Shown piece after piece: positions 39,644 to 51,834 of a stretch of 64,000 nt of DNA. The DNA comes from Lepidurus packardi (lineage: Eukaryota > Arthropoda > Branchiopoda > Notostraca > Triopsidae). The position numbers were made by a program, and so were the translations under genes. Every line of letters starts with the position of its first letter. Position 1 is the stretch's first letter. The notes under the pieces were generated by a model. That model was not told the DNA's origin and searched no databases. It saw only the letters and a program-made list of their open reading frames with translations. The DNA is taken from the NCBI GenBank assembly GCA_023053545.1, contig JAKZAN010000004.1, forward strand, positions 9,362,001 to 9,426,000. The letters run 5' to 3'.

Positions 39644-41149
39644 TGCCTCTTATTTTACTTGCAAAAAGTAAACACAATAAGCAGAACTTTCCAAATCCAT
39701 GGTTCACATAAGAAACGCAGACCTACTCCTCAAAAAAGTCGCTAGAAGGCGCCCATGGCAGAGACTTTACTTCTGGTGGCTAGATGACGCTAGATATATA
39801 ATATTAGCTCTTCTTCTGACAGATGGCGTACGAGAAGCTTCCTTCCGGATATGGCGTTTATTATTTGGGCTTGGGCCCTGCGGGTTAATTTCGTTTCCCA
39901 GTCTAAGTGCGGGCAGGCTTGGCCCATGTTGTGTTTGGTTTCGTGGCACGCGTTTTCAGGCAAATAGTGGATAAGGAGTGTGTTATTTCGCCTCCTCCCA
40001 AGTGTTAATTATTGTCAAAGTCCGCTTCGTGATTTCTCTTAACGATTTGGATACGTTTACTCAGCCCCCAAAATCGGATATCTCAGTTGTGTTGAATTGG
40101 ATAATGCGTTCGCCCGCCAGTGGTCCACCGCGTTTCAAGATGGAGGTCGTGGCTTGCTTGCCCGCTGTGATTGAGATTTATGAGTGAACCCCCTCATACA
40201 CACTACACACATACACACCACCAACCCTTTGGATTACGGATTAATCATTCTCAATTTTACAGGTAAAATCATGGACTTGTAACATTCATACTATGGTAAA
40301 CTTCCAGCATGGAATATCGTGTGTTTTGGGGGGAGGGGGGTGACTCCAGATCGGCATCGGCCATGACGTTGGAACTAGCTGATAAGGAGAGGACGGTCCA
40401 GGGGCAGGCAAGGCATTCTCGCCTGCGGGTTGTGCGATTTCCAACCCCCCCGTCTCTTCAGAAGTCCTTGCATATAGGCTAGCTATGGCAAGGCAGCCTA
40501 GTGCTGTGCTCCTGTCCTTGAAGGTCTTGTCTGTTTCTGTATGAACGTTACTAGACAAGTGGGCCTTAATAAGCCCTCCTTCTTAGGATTTTTTCAGGAT
40601 TGAAAAAAGACTAAGTTTTTTCTCCCGCTTCTTTGGACGTTTCCAATTCTTAATAGTAGGGTACGGGACTTGTATACTTAACAATGTATGATGCGTTTAG
40701 GAGCATTTACTCACTTGAGCCACATACTAATTATCACTGTCAACGATCTCCTTAATGTGAACTTCTTCAAAGCTATTCCCCTTTTACTTATACATATACT
40801 AAAGTTATTGTGTACACAAAAGTAATTGGAGTATGGGGAAGTAACGCAAGGATAGATCACAGGATCTGTTAACGACATTGTCGCTTCGTTTTCTTGAAGT
40901 GAAAATTAACTCGCTATTCACAGCAAGTTTAGTGTCCCACAATGCTCCAGAGAGTTAAAATTGAGCGTAATGGAGGGTGAATATAAGAAAATTCTAGCCG
41001 TGTCATGAAACTCGAGCGACTAGCAATAATGTTTTATATGCAAAGAATAGAAAAATCCAAAATGAGTATTTTTATTAAGTTTTTACAAAATTATGTATGA
41101 TTTTTCGTTACTTAAAGAAACTTCAATTTCACTATAAAATACACAAAAG
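39644..41149. other. non-genic stretch upstream of POGLUT1
   Basis: The first 100 bp should hold the POGLUT1 leader and promoter. CTCF-like AGAAGGCGC and AGATGGCGT words lie near 39748 and 39818. Open frames on either strand (about 90 codons near 39699 and near 40286-40558) show no domain. CA-rich DNA lies near 40200-40225. Confidence 0.5.
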
Positions 41150-41330
41150 TACAACAACAATACACGTACAATATACATATAAACATAACAATACAACAAT
41201 AATACAATAAAAGTACACCAATAAACATGATAATACAACAATAATACAATAAAAATACACCAGTAAACATAATAATACAACAATAATAGAATAAAAATAC
41301 ACCAATAAACTTAATAATAATCATTTTCAA
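41150..41330. repeat. 42-bp-period AT-rich tandem repeat
   Basis: ACACCA(A/G)TAAAC recurs at 41215, 41257 and 41299, exactly 42 bp apart, each followed by TAATACAACAATAAT. A more diverged longer unit precedes them. The tyrosine/valine-rich minus-strand frames here are simply translations of the repeat. Confidence 0.85.
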
Positions 41331-44300
41331 ATCAAATAATCATTTTCTACCGGCTAAAATGGCTGTACGCATAAGTAGATTGGATTGGCTAATATCGGAT
41401 TTGAATACCTACTTTAATAATTAACTTTTAACAAATTAAACATTTATCCAGTAGTCATGTTAATGTGAAGTGCGTCCAACGAGTCGCAATTCAATTAAAA
41501 AGCGCAATTCTTAAATTGAGTAAACTAGCTTAAGGGTGAGCGGGGATTTTTTTGTCATAGATAAAAGTGGATGAAACCAATAACCGCATATGGCGGGAAA
41601 CCCAGTGACTTCCGCAGCTAGGGTAAATAATTGAGACAATATGCGTGTGTTTTTCTACAGTTTCGCTGGCTTGTTCTTCTCTCTATGGGTGTGTTACCCT
41701 CCATTCTTCGTCTAAAAGACACGCTACCGAGGAAGAAGGTGGAGGGGAGGGGGCAGTGTTGCTGGCTACCTTTTAAAAGTCTTGGTAAATTGTTCATCTT
41801 CTCCCCGGCTTACCTCTCCACGGCTCGGTTCGTCAACATTCCTCAAATCCTCAAACCCATAAACTTGTTGTGCAGCTCTGTTAGTTGTAGCGTTTGGTAA
41901 AAGAGACGGTTTTCGGAGGGAGCAAGAATGGAGTTTGGGGCTTTGGATGATGGAGAGAAGAGGTGGGGAAGGGGGAGAAGCCTGAGACAAGTATTGGGAG
42001 CCAGAGCCGGAGCCTCGAGGAAAGCCAAGGTCTGGTGCGAGAAGTGTGAGCTTAGGATTGTGGACTAAATGACTGAAGAAAACCAAGCACCAAAAGAGTC
42101 AAAAGGGAAAGAGAGGAGAGGATAAGAGAGAGAGAGAAGAGAGCCATTATGAAAAAGCAAGGGTGTCGCTCATTTGGTTTCAACGGTGGCCCGGTCGGTC
42201 GGTTACTTTTTTTTTTCTTTTTTTTTTTTTTTTTTACTGGTTCTGGTGTGCCGTGCCGGGTGCCAATGCCACGCTTGCCAGCCAAAGTCAAGCTGAGGAA
42301 AAAGGAAGAAAATAGTCGCCCGTTGGCTTCGGTTTTCTTGCGGGTTCCAAGTGTGGCAGCTTGCGGTTCCATAGCTTAAGATCTTCTTTCTTGGTCTTTC
42401 TTGGACGTGTCTCACTTTTGGCCTCTGTGAAAAAGGGAGGTAAGATGGGGAAAGGTAAAGGAAAACAGTTAAAAGCGATGGAAACAAGAAGAGGATGGGC
42501 CCAAAAAAGGGGCGTTGTTAAAGATGAAAAGAAAGACTTTGGGTTCTGATTCTTGAGATCTGGAAGGCCAAAAACGGGAAGAGGATAATGGAGAAGTGGA
42601 GAGATTAAACAACAAGGCTTTTTCCAGTTTCTAGGGGCAAAAACAGGAAATAAATACAGGCATTCCTGACTTCTCAAGCCCCACTCCCAATCGTGTCGCA
42701 ATTGAATTGTCATTAGCCTTCGTTTGTAAATGTATCCTAGATTAATTTGTATCTTAATAGCTTCGCGTTTCAATCGTAACTTTTATTCTTATTGTTTCAT
42801 AAATATCTTTATTACTGTCAGAATTTCCCCAAAATAATATTTTTATTAGTCAAAATTAACAAAAATTATTATTATCAAAATTTCCCAAAAATATATTTTT
42901 ATTATTTTCAAATTTAAAAAAAATGGTTTCATGGTCAAAATTTCTAAACATTTATTTTTTTATTTTCAAGATTTAAAAAAATCAGCCACGAAAGTACGTT
43001 CTTTATTTACGTGTGCAGAATTGTCACCGCATTTAAAATTTGTGTTTGACAACGTATTAAAAGAGTGTGTAATCAAGCTGAATGAGGTTAAGTGTTAAGT
43101 GTGTTTGTAGTAGAAATCAAGTTGGAATATGCGTGGGAATTCAATTGGCGGACAATTGCCAAAGGTTTGGCATGAAATTCCGCTCATAAAAAGGCTTAGT
43201 TGGATTGTACGGTACTGTATTTATTATTCCGGACGAGAGGCTTTTCTAATGCGGCTTGCTTGACATTTTCATATGGAGCACACGTACCATTTTTACAAGT
43301 GTAGATCTGTGTGAAAAGAGTATATAAATATCCGTGTCGTTAGGGTAGGGGTGACCCCAATGGGCCCCGTTGGGGTTCTTGTAGGTCAGAGACCGGGGTA
43401 CTAAAAGCTGTCGAAACTCTTGGCAAAGCTGGCAAGGGCGCTTTTCTCTAGTATACCTACACTATACAGTGAGGACTTTTTCTTCCTTCTGTGGCACATG
43501 TACACATACTGGCGTGGCCAAGAGCCTATAGAGCACGGTTTTTAAGGCTCTCTTCTACCTCAAGGCAGACACAAACGCATACACACACATCCCAAGTAAC
43601 AACCCAAAGTATAGGTAGCAAGTTAGCCTCGCTGGCGGCGTTGGATCGTAAAACTTGACTCTCGTCAGCTTCCAGCCGTTGTTGTCTTGCTTAAAACCCG
43701 AGAGCTGGCTAACCCATTTTATTAGGTAAAAGGCCCCTTGTATACTGCGGTGTAAAACGGGGAGGAAATTAGAAGGCGCTGAGGGAACAGTATGGGATGT
43801 TTACTCTTGTGTCTTTGGGGAATAAAAACTTCTAAACTGGGAGGGCGGGGCGTACGGCAAGGTCGTGGGGAATGTGCAAATAAGCCTGACCCAACTGGAA
43901 TGAGTTGCGAAATTCCGGTACAAGTGTTGACAAGCTCTTTGAGCGGCTTACGATCTCGAGTTTCGAGCATTTTTCGAGGTTATTCATCGTTTCGTTGCAT
44001 TTCATCGTTTCATTGGCAACTTATTGGTTGAAAAATGGGAATAATTTGAATTTTCTTTTGGAAAGATTGGTTTGTTCGGCAGTCGGTTTGGTTGGTTTGT
44101 TCATTGGCAAATCATTTTTTGGAAAAATTTGAGAAAACTAGAAATGAAAAAAAAATATGTTTTATTCGTTTTTTTGTAGTTATGGAATTGGAAAGTATAG
44201 TTCTATTAGAAGTATTTGTTTTCATGGGGAGGAATTTATTTGAGATTTTTTTCCCTGGAAAGGTCCAGGTACATGTACTTAAAAGTTGGATTAAGGAGCG

Positions 44301-46985
44301 AGAGGCACTAGACGGGTAAACAAGGTTAGCAAGGGTGTAATAGGCGATAATTATCTCGGGATACAAGCTCAGGAATGTTGAATGGTGCACTGTGTGCGTT
44401 CCTTGACCAAAAAGTATGTTGGTATGCCTTATCGTGTTGAGAGAACATCGAACATGCAAACTTTAATTTCGCGAATGAGTTTCGTTGGAAGAAATTCGCG
44501 GAAACACGGAAATAAGATAACGTTCTTGTAGCTTGTGTGGATTTCTGAAGCTAAGTGTACTTAGAATTGGGGAAACTTTGAAGCTGCGACACTGTTAGAA
44601 TCGCGACTGACTATCAGCGCTTTTTGTCAGAAAAACGTTTTTCATTCCAAGTTGAGAGCAGATTGCATAGCATGGGTATGGGTTTATAATAATGAGAAAA
44701 ATGGTTTTAAGACGATTGTTTCCGAAGCATAAAAGCGCGTTTTATGGTTGTCCTTTTTCATAACCTAGATTTTCCAAGTATTTATGACGCACTGCATTGC
44801 GAGAAATTTGACATGCTAATGTTAGGAATGCAGCCATACAAAGAGAGGGTGTTGAAGTGGTTACCATGGCAACAATGAATAAAGCAGAAAAAAAATCGGC
44901 AGTTAGAACGTCGTAGCTTTCAATTAATTAGGTGGAAACTGAAAAGTTTGAGGATTGGAGAGTCGTAAGTTTTTATGGGACTATGGTTACGCTAAATATG
45001 TATGAGAGAGTCGGGAAATCTTGTTTACGTGCAGAGCGTGAATGCGTGGTTAAGCCCACCAATGATCAGGTTTCAGCCTTCAAGCTCGGTTTGCGTTCGG
45101 TTTCATGATTATGTGTGTGTCGAAACAGGTGTTTGTGGTGACGAACTCATGAGAAACGAGTTAGACAAACCTTTATCATTGCCCATGATAATATGGGTTG
45201 TCTTTCTGTACGTACGGTACATACACTTTTTTAGTCCATTAAAGTCTTAACGAACGCACTTTTTTATAAGCGTACAAAAACTTGAAGGGAGAAAATTGCG
45301 GAAAACGAATGAGCTTACCTGACAGTAATGCGTGGGATTTATTAGCGTAGCGAATTTTCGTCCGGGAAGCTTCTTTTGCAAGAATATTCGCGATTGAAGA
45401 ATTCTCTAGATTCGCCAGTCGTGCGAAACTGAGAAAAGTTTTTTATACCTTTGCCGTAATCATTTAGGTAGATAGCAAGATAGGTGCAGTGAGAGACCGC
45501 AAATTGCGAAACCGAGATTTCAGCTTTAACTTTCGCAAAATTTTGTCTTAAATTTTGCGAAATCCTTAAAATTTGTGACAAAGGAAAATTAAAGTTTTTA
45601 ATTTTTTCGCCAGTTCTGTCTGACAGTAATATACGGTCATTTTGCCGCCTTTTCACTTTGCTAATCGTTATTAGCAAATTGAGATTTTGCGGGAAGTAAA
45701 ATAAATGTGTATACACTAGCATTGTAGTCACTTATAAGTGATAAGACTTGTCTTTGACACCAAGAAGCGCTGATAACGTGTCTACGTATGTTAAGGAATT
45801 TGGTTTGCAAATTTTCCGCGCTGCCACTTGTCACTTGTTCTTATCCATTTCCCCAAAGTATTCCAAGCCGTTTTCTCGACGTGTTTTCCATTATCACTTG
45901 ATAACGTAAATGCGAAATCTACAGATGGAACTGTTGTAATATATACAATCGCCTTTTATTAGCCGAAAAAACTTTATTTTTGTTAATTATTTTGTGTATT
46001 TTTTATTTATTTATTTTTTAAATATTTTAATAATTTGTAATAGTTTATTTAATAATTTTTTTTTTATCCTTTAACCTAATCGCGTTAATTGAGCATGCTC
46101 AACATTAGAGACCACAGGTCGTCAGTCAACGATTTTTTTGTCGTTTTTTAGCCAACTCGGTGCGTATTAAACTGGTATATTTTATAGCGCTTTTTAAGAA
46201 TAAAACGCGGATTTTCCAAGTTTATTTTTTATTATTATCTAATAGTGGGGGGGGGGACAAGGACAGAAACAGATGGCCAATGGGCAGTAAATTGCCAGTC
46301 TTTTTTTTGGGGTTCCAGTCTGAAATTGTGGAAGTCTACGTGGTGTGGGTTTTCTTGTCCCTGCTTTTGCCTTTTCATGCACCTCGTTTCTGATAGTAAG
46401 AGTTTTTTTTCTTTTTTTTTTTATTCGGGAGAACCTCGGGAAAGAGGAGCTGATAGACAGGGAGAATGAGAAGAGAAGAAGAGAGACTACAGAGAAAGAA
46501 AACAAGTCGAAAAACGCCAAGACATAGGTTGATGGACGTTGGTTATTGTGGTTGGTTAGTCAACCGGTAGTTTTCTTTACCAGGCCCCCTTTCGACAAGG
46601 GATCCAGAGTTGCAAGTATTTTTCCGGCATCATATTTTCACTCTGTCTCATTGTCTAACGCAAGCTTTCCACGACGGCGTGAGCCATTTCTACATGTTTA
46701 TTTTAGAGACCCTTTTGGAGCATTTTGACAAAGTGTTTTCAGGCGAGTCTACCATGCTTCCGATGCCTTTCTAGTGGAACTCTTCAAGCCCTTTTTTTCT
46801 TTCATTTTTTTCATAAACTTTCTTTCATTTCCAGGATTGTCAGGGTATTTTTAATGCATTTAAATAATTTTTCCGACAATTTCATTAATTAATTCCAGCA
46901 AAATGCAAGAAGTAATTAATATCTTTATTTAATACCTTTAATTAATACATTTATTTAATAATAATTTAATAGTTAATATCGTCAT
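41331..46985. other. non-genic stretch
   Basis: No supportable gene. Contents include a poly-T tract near 42210-42234 and frames of up to about 160 codons around 41.7-42.8 kb. Those overlap one another in three phases and are dominated by S, P, F and K. AT-rich DNA lies at 42.8-43.0 and 45.95-46.08 kb. The plus strand becomes G-rich from about 43 kb. Confidence 0.5.
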
Positions 46986-46989
46986 TTAC

Positions 46990-47205
46990 AAATTTCGTCT
47001 GTATCAAAAGTTGAATTTCGCATTTATTTATAAATTCTTTCTTTATCAGAAGTTAAATTTCGCAGTTTTTTATAAATGCGTCTTGATCAAAAGTTAAATT
47101 CGCATTTTACTATAAATTGTATCTTTATCAAAAGTGAAAACTTCGCATTTATTAAAATTTCGTCTTGGTAAAAACTTGAATTTCGCATTTATTGTGTCTT
47201 TCTCA
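46990..47205. repeat. 41-bp-period minisatellite
   Basis: About five imperfect units of roughly 41 bp carry AAGTTGAATTTCGCATTTATT...TCTTTATCAAAAG. The TTCGCA core recurs near 47017, 47059, 47099, 47142 and 47182. Spacing varies by one or two bases between units. Confidence 0.75.
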
Positions 47206-50200
47206 AAAGAAAAAAGTTTCTCAAAAGATCAAAAGTTGCGGAATTGAAGGAACGAGACGGGGAATGTTTGACTTGGCATAGTCGTTAAAATTATTGGTTA
47301 GTGTTGTGGACAGGTTTCTGACCTCGACATTACTGGAAATTTGTTCAGGAATTCGCGGAATCAGTCCAGGAACCATTTTGACCTGTTTGGCTATAAAATC
47401 TAACGGTAGAGAGACTGTTTTTCAAAACGTTTTAAAGTTTGGAGCCGAAATTCCAATTCCTAATGGAGTTATTTGAAATGAATACATATCGAATACATAT
47501 GTATGCATTGTCGTACGTGGGTTTTGAGGGAGATTAGTTTTTTGCTACGTGTAGATATTTAAGTGTGGGCAACACGTGGACAGGTAACGTTCCGGTTCTC
47601 CGAAAGGGAGCGAATTATCTAGTTATAAATATAATTAAACAGGTTAAATTGCATTAATTTATTCGTGACGCTTCCATGCGGAAAGTTTGTGAGCCAGCTA
47701 CTTGTTGCTGAGATTCCTTTTTTATCCCGAATGTTCTTTTTTCTTCATTAAAAATTTGCATAAGAGCTGCTCTGGTTTGTCGAGGGAAGTAGGGCAAAAG
47801 GTATATACATAGCATTGGCGTCCTAATTTATGGAAATTCGATTACTTAAGAATATGAGAATAAAATCGCGAATAGATTACGAGAACGCTTTGGGATTTTG
47901 ATGCCTTGCGTAAACATTGGGACACGCCACTTAAAGGTGACCTTGGTTCGCGTTTTTTTTTTTTATTATTTATTTTTCGTTCAGTTTGGATGAGTTTTCA
48001 TTTCATTGGATAAAAACTTGGGCGAAACACGACAACAAAAGCCGAGACAATTTCCTTTTGACTTTGGGAAAAAGGTGAGGTGGGAATAGGCAACATTTCA
48101 ATAAAAGGCCGTAAGGGAAGAATGATGGAAGCGAAATAAGTGTAGAAGGTCGACGTCAAGGAAGGTGTATAGGAAGAACAAGCCAAAGTTTTTTTTAAAA
48201 AAAAAGAAAAGATGGGAGGTGGGGGGAGGTGCAGGCGAGTTCCGGCTCCTCGACATACAAGTCTCGGTTTCGGGTTCCCTTCTTTACCTGTACCTGTGCT
48301 TATCGGTCTAAATTATGGATATGGCTATTGGGACGTGGATATTTAAAAGAAAATCTCTTAAAAAGTCTCGATGTTCTATCGCCGGCAGTTTTAGCGCAAG
48401 GAAATGGGTGTGCGACTGTCTTGCAAAAAAAAAATGTCGCAAAATCTTCTGATACTAATAAGGGGCAATGCACTGAAAGATGATTAGAACAGTTTACGTT
48501 TTGGTTCTCGGAGTGGCAAATGGGAAATTGGAGATCGTCCGGACACTCAAACCTGTTTCTTCAGTGTATGAAACGGCGTGCGCACTTTTGCACACAAATA
48601 TTGCGAAATACCAAAAACGCTTTTGACAGTAAAGTAGAGGCTTACCTTCTCTAGGAAGGAGAGCTCGTACATTTTGTATTTCTGCAGAAATAAATGTTTT
48701 CTCTAGAACGATGTAGAGTGCGCTAGAGTTTCTTGGGGGGGTTTTGAGGCTTTTCTCGAGGTTTTTGCAACATTTTTTTGGGAGGAAATTGAATTCGCAA
48801 GTTTTTAAATATAAATAACTGTTAAATTCTTCGCAAACCTTAGTACAAACCAACCGTGAATACAATTCAAGTGTTTGTGGTCTTAGCAAAGATTAATTTA
48901 GCATGAACAAACATGCATTTGATGGGTGATAAGCGATTAATGGGGTTACATTGCAGTAATTTTTAAGAAAACAGAAGGGTGGGGTCTTGGTTTAACGGAA
49001 AAATCTTTATAAATGTATTATATTTATAAATTAGTATATTTATGAATGTGTTATATTTATGCGGATAAAGGAATTTAGATTTTAAGGACAATATACAGTA
49101 CTAGTACCGGACATAAGACAATGGGGTTAGATTAGAGCCCTTTTTTAAGAAAAAAAAAACAAGGAAGGAGTCGTGTTTTAAAAGGAAAATATGTATATAT
49201 GCAGTACTAGTGCAGGACATGAGTCAAATGGTTGACGGCTGAGGTAGGTTGAAGAGGTTGAGAGAGAAGGTGCACGTTGATTACCTCACCTGGCGAGTTT
49301 GAGAGCAGCAGAGAGGTATGAAATGGCGTGGAAAAGGCGGCGTGTTTGAAAAGGTAGGTGCTCGTTTGGGTCGCTTTCTTTTCTAAATGGCGTGGGGTGT
49401 ACGGGTGGGCTTGCAAACGATGGTTTCAAGAAAATAAGTTCCTTTTTGCCTCTGCGCCATGTGGACGACGACAAAACCAGAGCTTTCTTCTTTGTCGACG
49501 AGGGGTATTTTTGTATTTTAAACCAAAAAAACCTACTGGTCTGACCTGTTTTCGTTAGCGGGGCGATAGCGCGGAATTTTTATGATTTAAAGACCGTTTA
49601 GAGTGACAGCGACTCGCTTTACTTTCAAGTTTTCTTTTTTTTTTTTTTTTTCTCCTTTTAAAATAAGTTTGAACTTATTGCGTAGGATTTTAAGAAGGTT
49701 TAGGAGTGAAGGTTGAGGGTCTAATTAAGTATGCACTGTAATTATCGTCGAGTGGAAATCCTTATTTAGTTTTGAATTCGATTTATATACGTAGTGTTTG
49801 AAGTACACTAGTGGCGTACTGACAGTACGGATTGTCATTAATTAAATGTGTTTGAATGTTTTTAATGAATTAGTAGGTAGATTGAGAATAAAGATTTTGA
49901 ATTTTTATTTTTTATTATTTCTCTATTTTCCTAGGTTGAGTTTTAGATTGGGTTTGGATAGCCAGGAATTGGCATATGTTGAAAATAGAAAAAAATGGAA
50001 TTTGGGGGGGGCTTCAGGAACATTTGATTTGACAAAGTTTGGGGAGGGTTTTTAGGGTGGCATGGGAACAGCGTGCTTGTGGGACGAAAGTTCGGTGTCC
50101 TTTCATGCGAAACGCAGCTTGGCGTTTCACATGACATTGGTAGAAAGGGTGGTTGGGTGTTGGAAAAGACATGGAAAAACAGCCACAAAAGAAGGAAAAA

Positions 50201-50944
50201 TCAAGAGCCCGGGTGGCATTGCGTGTGTCTTGGAGGACGTCGCTGTTGAGCAGTCATGGCGTCAATTAAAAACGGATTAATGAGGCCGCCCTTCAAGCGA
50301 AAATAAGAAAAGGAGCACGACTTGTGACTTTTTTTCTGATTATGTGTTTTTTTGAAGACCCATAGGTCTTATGAGAACCGTTTAGTAGTCACTGTACAAG
50401 GGAGTCGGAAAATGGAGGCGAAATTTGTGGTCCGAGAGAGACAGAGAGATAGCAACAGTTCTTTGCCCTCAAGGGGGAAATGAAGGTCGGTTTCTAGAGG
50501 CAAAATTATTTTCCTATGCAAATTTTTCGAAGGAACACAAGAAGGAAGAAGAGAGAGAGCATTCCTGGAAGGGGTAAACGAGACTTTTCCCCAATGAGTC
50601 GGAAAAAACGGTTGGGGAGGAACCGAGCAAGACATATATGTACAGTATTTCGGTTCCGAAATACAGATGTAAGAGTTGGAAAAGGAGGGGTAAAGGAACA
50701 GTCAGAATAGTATTTTGTTTATTTGCTGAAAATAGCCCTGGCCCCAGAAAAAGTCTATTAGGTTCCAGTATCTTAATTTTGGACTTTAACAAAAAAAATC
50801 TTGAGGAGAACTCGGTACTTTTTGTAGGTTTTGTAAGTTTTTTTGTAAGTTAAAGGTTTCAACATGAAAAAAAAATGTGTTTAGAAGAGCCCAAATGATG
50901 TGTTCTGGCTGAAGAAGTTCTATGTCAATTACGCGTATTAACCG
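47206..50944. other. non-genic stretch
   Basis: No supportable gene. A short duplication, CAGTACTAGT with GGACATRAG after it, occurs at 49096 and 49202. The plus strand is visibly G-rich: line 49321-49380 has 22 G and 8 C by hand count. Frames of up to about 130 codons have no recognisable domain. Confidence 0.5.
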
Positions 50945-51175
50945 AGTAATTAATTATTTAGCCGAAGAAGCTCCGCCCCTTTACTCCAAATTTCAAATTT
51001 TCAAATCCTTGTAACATTTGGGGACAGCGGGCCGGAAGCCTAGTGACTTTACCTATGAGCACATTCAAAATCGGACTTTTCGTTATCTTAACCGGACTTT
51101 TCATTATCTGTTTTTTAAGTGCTCAACCAATTATGTAGTGCTTTGGTTCATGCCAAAACTCAATCGTAGAAAAGT

Positions 51176-51336
51176 GACTTTTTCTTCGCGCCATTGCTCG
51201 ATCGACGTTCCGCCTAACCGAGACCCGCGGCCGGGAGCCGTTGGACAAGTTTCGGTTCGGCTTCGCAGTTGAAAGCCCGTCCGTTGGCAATTGGACCGTA
51301 CGAGGCGGCTCCGACTATGCGGGTGAAGAAAAAGTC
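51176..51336 (+). mobile_element. GC-rich core with terminal inverted repeats, copy 1
   Basis: It starts GACTTTTTCTTCGCGCC and ends GGTGAAGAAAAAGTC, so the 12-bp ends GACTTTTTCTTC/GAAGAAAAAGTC are exact inverted repeats. The 161-bp body contains CCGAGACCCGCG, AGTTTCGGTTCGGCTTCGCA and AGCCCGTCC, all of which recur inverted in copy 2. It is much more GC-rich than its surroundings. It may be a MITE-like insertion or a segment able to invert. Confidence 0.6.
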
Positions 51337-51628
51337 CTTTTTGTGATTGAGCTTGTAAATTAACCAAAAACATCTACGGACTTGTGTTAGCCTTCAAAAA
51401 TAAATAGTAATTAATTATTTAGCCGAAGCTCCACCACGTTTTACTCAAAATTTCAAATTTTCCTATCCTTATAACATGGGGATACCGCTGGCCGGAGGCC
51501 TAGCGACTTTTATCGATGATCGCATTAAAAATTTATCCCTGGACTTATATGTATGACTTCGTTACCTTTACTTTGAATGCTCAAACAAGTCTGTAGGTGC
51601 TTTGGTTAATTTTACAAGCACAAAAAAC

Positions 51629-51834
51629 GACCGTTTCTCCGCGCCGTGACTTGCAGGCTCCGCTGTACGCCATGCAGCAAGCGTTACCCGCAAAGTCGGA
51701 ATCGTCTCGGGCGGCCCTGTGGCCGTGGGACGGGCTCTTGGTTGCGAAGCCGAACCGAAACTTTCCCAGAGGCTCTCAGGCGCGGGTCTCGGCCCGGCCT
51801 GACGGCGACCAAGCGGTGGCGCGAAGAAAAAGTC
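51629..51834 (-). mobile_element. GC-rich core with terminal inverted repeats, copy 2 (inverted)
   Basis: Read on the minus strand from 51834 it begins GACTTTTTCTTCGCGCCACC and continues with CCGAGACCCGCG, AGTTTCGGTTCGGCTTCGCA, AGCCCGTCC and TCCGACTTTGCGGGT, in the same order as copy 1 on the plus strand. Its other end (GACCGTTTCTCCGCGCC, plus strand) is a diverged terminal repeat. At 206 bp it is 45 bp longer than copy 1; extra sequence lies towards the 51629 end. Confidence 0.6.

Noticed and set aside
39699-39974. Plus-strand 91-codon frame divergent from POGLUT1
   Set aside because: It lies in the POGLUT1 promoter region, is arginine- and tryptophan-rich and shows no domain; a divergent gene is not supported.
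40286-40558. 90-codon minus-strand frame
   Set aside because: The starting methionine context and low-complexity proline-rich tail look like chance; no homology recognised.
41766-42086. 106-codon minus-strand frame ending in a charged segment
   Set aside because: Composition looked slightly protein-like, but there is no family match I recognise and a competing frame covers the same bases.
42288-42773. 161-codon minus-strand open frame
   Set aside because: It overlaps several other long frames in other phases over a pyrimidine-rich region and has no recognisable motif.
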